Assembly: GCA_035503615.1 (NCBI GenBank)
Contig: DATJTI010000068.1
Coordinates: forward strand, 42,200 to 106,199
DNA from: AP-15 sp035503615
GTDB lineage: Bacteria > Pseudomonadota > Alphaproteobacteria > ATCC43930 > CGMCC-115725
DNA: 64,000 nt
Reading direction: 5' to 3'
The position numbers were made by a program, and so were the translations under genes. The notes below the pieces were generated by a model. That model was given only the letters and a program-made list of their open reading frames with translations. It made no database searches and had not been told where the DNA came from. Below are positions 61,276-64,000 of the stretch, one piece after another (within the stretch, counting starts at the first letter, position 1; the number at the start of each line of letters is the position of its first letter).

Positions 61276-61719
61276 TCAGCCCGTCTTGCGCCGGCGCGCG
61301 AACGCGCCCATGCCGACGAGGCCAGCCGCCAGCAGCAGCAGGGAAGCAGGCTCCGGCACCGGGTCGGCCAAGAGCCCGATCGTGTTGCCGGCCGCATTCG
61401 TGTAAAAACCGACGATCTGCCCTTTGTCATTGACGCCGTTGAACGTCGTAGAATTGATCCCGAACGGATCATCCACCTCGGTGCAGGCACCGGTGGAGAC
61501 GGTGCAGACAATGCCGTGCATCACATCGGCGGCGTCCATGTCGAAGCCGACCGCCTCGCCCAGATCGTTGAGACCCAACAGACTGGTGTCGATGGCTCCC
61601 GGGACAGCGATCGTCATAAAGCTGCCGCTGATATCGACAAAGCCACGGGTTACACCGTCAGCGCCGACGTAAAATCCGGCGATCTCGCCCGCGTTCTGCG
61701 GTTGGTTAACCGACGGCAA
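61276..61719 (-). CDS. Truncated PEP-CTERM protein with HAF-like repeats
   Basis: 147-residue open frame. It contains two or three HAF-type repeat segments (GEIAGFYVGADGVTRGF, GEAVGFDMDAADVMHG, GQIVGFYTNAAG) and ends with a PEP-CTERM tail (PVPEPASLLLLAAGLVGMG then ARRRK). There is no signal peptide. The only start is TTG at 61719, with a stop codon two codons upstream. An ATG six bases further upstream is out of frame and ends after six codons. The 5' part is therefore lost, and this is probably a decaying gene although it is still open. The stop is 80 bases from the NIPSNAP gene. Confidence 0.7.
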   Translation of the reverse strand: MPSVNQPQNAGEIAGFYVGADGVTRGFVDISGSFMTIAVPGAIDTSLLGLNDLGEAVGFDMDAADVMHGIVCTVSTGACTEVDDPFGINSTTFNGVNDKGQIVGFYTNAAGNTIGLLADPVPEPASLLLLAAGLVGMGAFARRRKTG

Positions 61720-61886
61720 GCTTCATGCCAACAACACGACCGGACCTTCTGGCGAGAAATTAGTTGCTTACAATTTGCTGGTGCAAGGTTGCCGACAGAA
61801 TCGGCAGTAAACTTTGCAGATCGTAATGCAAAGGCTCTTGATACGAGAGCCGCGACATATAAATCAATCGATTAGACGGCTCTGCC

Positions 61887-61904
61887 TGTCAAGAAAATCC
61901 GACA
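61887..61904 (-). promoter_or_regulatory. TGTC-N10-GACA box upstream of the truncated PEP-CTERM gene
   Basis: TGTCAAGAAAATCCGACA has complementary ends (TGTC and GACA). It matches the box at 55594-55610 near the other PEP-CTERM remnant. It lies about 170 bases upstream of the TTG at 61719 in an AT-rich gap (61720-61931) that holds no other gene. Confidence 0.4.
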
Positions 61905-61931
61905 ATGGAGCCGCTGCGCTCGCGGCCGGCG

Positions 61932-62873
61932 CTATGGCAGGCGGGCCAGCTTTTCGGTCAGCAGGTCATAAACCCCGCCGGCATCGACCGTGGTCATGAA
62001 CCGGGCATTGGCGGGCCGGCCGGTCACCCCCCACCAATCGACCACAGTCGCGCCGATCGTCAATGGGCTCGCCGTCTCGACCGCGACATTGACCCTGCGG
62101 CCGCCGAACAGCCCGGGGCGCAGCAGATAGGCGACGACGCACGGGTCGTGCAGCGCCATGCCGCGCTCGCCGAACCTGGAGGCGCGAGCGTTCTCGAACG
62201 CGGTCAGTAGCCGGGCGACCGTCGGGCCGCAGCGATTGGGAAGTGCCCCGAATGCGGCGATGCGCGGCGGCGTGCTCAGCACCTGATGGGTGACGTCGAG
62301 CGGGATCATCGTGATCGGGATGCCGCTTTCGAGCACGATCTCGGCCGCGTGCGGATCGGCATGAATGTTGAACTCGGCGGCGGGCGTGATGTTGCCGAGT
62401 TCGAAGCCGGCCCCGCCCATGATCACGAGTTCGCCGATGCGGCTGGCGATGTCGGGGGCCTTGATCAGCGCCATCGCGAGATCGGTCAGCGGCCCGAGCG
62501 CGCACAGGGTGGTGTCGCCGGGTTCGGCCGCGCGCAGGCGCTCGATCAGAAAATCGACGCCGTGCTGCGGGCGAAGCGCGATCGCCGGCTCGGGCAGGCG
62601 CAGCCGCTCGTGCAGCGCGTCGTGGTGGAGCGCAGCCGCGTTTACCGGCGGGCGCAGCAGCGGCCGCGCGCAACCGGCGTAAACCGCGATTTCCAGCCGT
62701 CCGGCCAGTTCGCAGATCTGCCGCGCATTGCGCCCGGTCGCCGCCAGCGGCAGATTGCCGGCGACTGCGATGATGCCGAGGATTTCGAGCTCTTCGGATG
62801 CCGCCAGCGCCAATAGCAGTGCCACCGCATCGTCGATGCCCGGATCGGTATCGATGATGATGCAGCGGCTCAC
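61932..62873 (-). CDS. Inosine-uridine-preferring nucleoside hydrolase family
   Basis: Hydrolyses ribonucleosides to base and ribose. 313 residues. The diagnostic calcium-site motif DTDPGIDDAVALL is near residue 8. VMGGAGFELGNITPAAEFNI near 155 and the DPCVVAYLL Asp near 245 are the other active-site segments. It is predicted cytoplasmic. Its start overlaps the stop of the upstream methyltransferase gene by four bases, so the two are likely coupled. Specificity between purine and pyrimidine nucleosides is not evident. Confidence 0.94.
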   Translation of the reverse strand: MSRCIIIDTDPGIDDAVALLLALAASEELEILGIIAVAGNLPLAATGRNARQICELAGRLEIAVYAGCARPLLRPPVNAAALHHDALHERLRLPEPAIALRPQHGVDFLIERLRAAEPGDTTLCALGPLTDLAMALIKAPDIASRIGELVIMGGAGFELGNITPAAEFNIHADPHAAEIVLESGIPITMIPLDVTHQVLSTPPRIAAFGALPNRCGPTVARLLTAFENARASRFGERGMALHDPCVVAYLLRPGLFGGRRVNVAVETASPLTIGATVVDWWGVTGRPANARFMTTVDAGGVYDLLTEKLARLP

Positions 62874-63832
62874 ACCGCCTTCTCACAGAGGATGCTCAGC
62901 GAGTGGTAGAGGGGACCCGTCCAATTCTCCCGCTGAATGTCGAGCAGCCGCATTCCCGCTCGCTGCATTAGCTGGAACAGGTACTTCTGCGGCAGCACGT
63001 GCATCTCCATCGTTTCGGTCTTGCCCACAACCCGGTCGAGATAGGTCTCGATTACAAATTCATAAGATTTGGCCGCCACCGGCAGTTGGAAATAGGCTAT
63101 GCCACCGGGCTTCAAGTTGGCAAACGCAACCTCCAGCAGTCTCGCAATGATCGGCGGCGGGTTGTGCTGCAGCACGATCACCGAATAGAAGAAATCAAGC
63201 GGTCCCTGCTCCTGCAACCGTTCGATGCTATCGACCCGCACCAGCCGCACATTGTTGACCCCTAGGTGCGTCAGATGAGTGCGGGCGATGTCAAGATGCG
63301 GGAGCGAAATGTCGCAGGCAATGACCTCGCGGAAATACTGCGCGAGGTGGGGCGTCACCCGGCCGACACCGCAACCGAGTTCGAGCGCGACCCCGTCCGC
63401 CGCCGGCATGCGGCCAGCCCGGGCCGCCGCGCATTCGAACAGCATCCAGCTCAACGGGCCGGTACGGTAGAAGGAGTCAATATTGCGGTCGATATTCTCG
63501 GGCAGGTAGCTCGCGTCCACCAGTACCGACCAATACGGCTTTTCCTCGCCGAGCCGCTCCCAGCTGCGCTGGACATGGGCCAGCAGACGGCCGAACTGCT
63601 CCTCGCTGATATCTGTGTCGACCCTGTTCGGCGCAGCCAAGATGTAATCGTTGAGGAGCTGCGCGAGACCAGCCTGTTGCGTATTCGCTTGATATTCCAG
63701 ACTGGACAGGAACGCTTGGCGAAGCCCCTGCCAATCCGGAATCTGGTACAGGTCCTCGATGACGGCCTCGTTTTCCGGTTCGCGGCCGAGAATGAACCGA
63801 TAGGCATCGACGATCTCGCTTCGGCTGACCAT
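62870..63832 (-). CDS. Class I SAM-dependent methyltransferase with DUF4214-like N-terminus
   Basis: 320 residues. The first 50 residues (AYRFILGREPENEAVIEDL, then LRQAFLSSLEY) resemble the DUF4214 helical repeat found in secreted and glycosyltransferase-associated proteins. The methyltransferase domain has motif I as VALELGCGVGRVTPHLA near residue 146, an acidic IACDIS, and FFYSVIVLQHNPPP in place of motif IV. A C-terminal PQKYLFQLMQRAG segment follows. The substrate is unknown, perhaps a glycan as in other DUF4214-methyltransferases. It starts 12 bases after sdhB ends. Confidence 0.88.
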   Translation of the reverse strand: MVSRSEIVDAYRFILGREPENEAVIEDLYQIPDWQGLRQAFLSSLEYQANTQQAGLAQLLNDYILAAPNRVDTDISEEQFGRLLAHVQRSWERLGEEKPYWSVLVDASYLPENIDRNIDSFYRTGPLSWMLFECAAARAGRMPAADGVALELGCGVGRVTPHLAQYFREVIACDISLPHLDIARTHLTHLGVNNVRLVRVDSIERLQEQGPLDFFYSVIVLQHNPPPIIARLLEVAFANLKPGGIAYFQLPVAAKSYEFVIETYLDRVVGKTETMEMHVLPQKYLFQLMQRAGMRLLDIQRENWTGPLYHSLSILCEKAV

Positions 63833-63843
63833 AGCTAGCGTCT

Positions 63844-64000
63844 TCAGCGGCGCAACACTATCAGCTTCTTGATCTCGGCGATCGCCTTGGCCGGGTTGAG
63901 CCCCTTTGGGCAGGTTCGGGTGCAGTTCATGATCGTATGGCAGCGATAGAGGCGAAACGGGTCTTCGAGCGCATCAAGCCGCTCGCCGGCCGCCTCGTCC
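63844..64000 (-). CDS. sdhB: Succinate dehydrogenase iron-sulfur subunit, C-terminal end (5' end outside window)
   Basis: Last 51 residues of the iron-sulfur subunit of complex II. The cysteine motif near the end, RCHTIMNCTRTCPKGLNPAKAIAEI, written here in parts (CHTIMNC, then TCPKGLNP), ligates the 3Fe-4S and 4Fe-4S clusters and is highly specific. The reading frame enters from base 64000 and stops with TGA at 63844-63846. The upstream subunits lie beyond the window. It precedes the methyltransferase gene on the same strand by 11 bases. Confidence 0.95.
   Translation of the reverse strand, partial: DEAAGERLDALEDPFRLYRCHTIMNCTRTCPKGLNPAKAIAEIKKLIVLRR

Overview
The window is GC-rich and almost fully coding. 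It looks like a chromosomal segment of an alphaproteobacterium, probably of the Rhodospirillales/Acetobacterales type. I base this on gene content: GlnD, GluQRS, a TIGR02302/DUF4175 protein, a DUF882 peptidase, a Suv3-like helicase, a DUF1285 - CoA pyrophosphatase - DUF6111 - CCA transferase run, and a DUF3618/holin pair. Species cannot be named from this. Base composition drops sharply only near 8020-8100, 37270-37300 and 61740-61880. No rRNA, tRNA, insertion sequence or CRISPR array is visible.

Layout. 1-6 kb: the 3' end of dnaJ, a glycine-rich lipoprotein, glnD, a short-chain dehydrogenase and a CmcJ/AsaB-like oxygenase. 6-13 kb: a LysR regulator, a PEP-CTERM protein, a CHRD protein, a glycosyltransferase - glycogen-debranching pair and a secreted legumain-like (C13) protease. 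13-20 kb: a MarR-EmrA-EmrB drug-efflux operon followed by two more EmrB paralogues, each with its own upstream region. 20.4-22.6 kb: three unrecognised genes, the last with a phage-tail-like C-terminus. 22.5-34 kb: housekeeping genes (gluQRS, esterase, TlpA thioredoxin, argH, LptM-like lipoprotein, lysA, TIGR02302, DUF882, helicase, and an S4 RNA-binding gene without a canonical start codon). 34-43 kb: a DNA-glycosylase-like protein, an orphan DctP-like protein, an SDR, a vapBC module with an altered toxin, a HisD-family dehydrogenase, fumC, an amidohydrolase and an epimerase. 43-52 kb: a minus-strand run of moxR, DUF58, two large membrane proteins, psd and pssA. 52-64 kb: Nudix, CCA transferase, hisI, a membrane-stress-type cassette, PBP1, NIPSNAP, two decayed PEP-CTERM loci, a nucleoside hydrolase, a methyltransferase and the 3' end of sdhB.

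Genes are tightly packed. Co-directional neighbours often overlap by an NTGA tetranucleotide, and two convergent pairs share a CTAG. The most striking window-wide pattern is the number of short tandem duplications. Their units are nearly always multiples of three (15, 18, 21 or 54 bp), both inside genes and outside them. Many sit at gene ends or across stop codons.

There is no single obvious new defence or metabolic island. The best candidates for undescribed biology are the three-gene cassette at 20486-22580, the repeat pattern, the apparent CTG start of the S4 gene, the VapC with a missing acidic residue, and the long moxR-to-pssA gene run.
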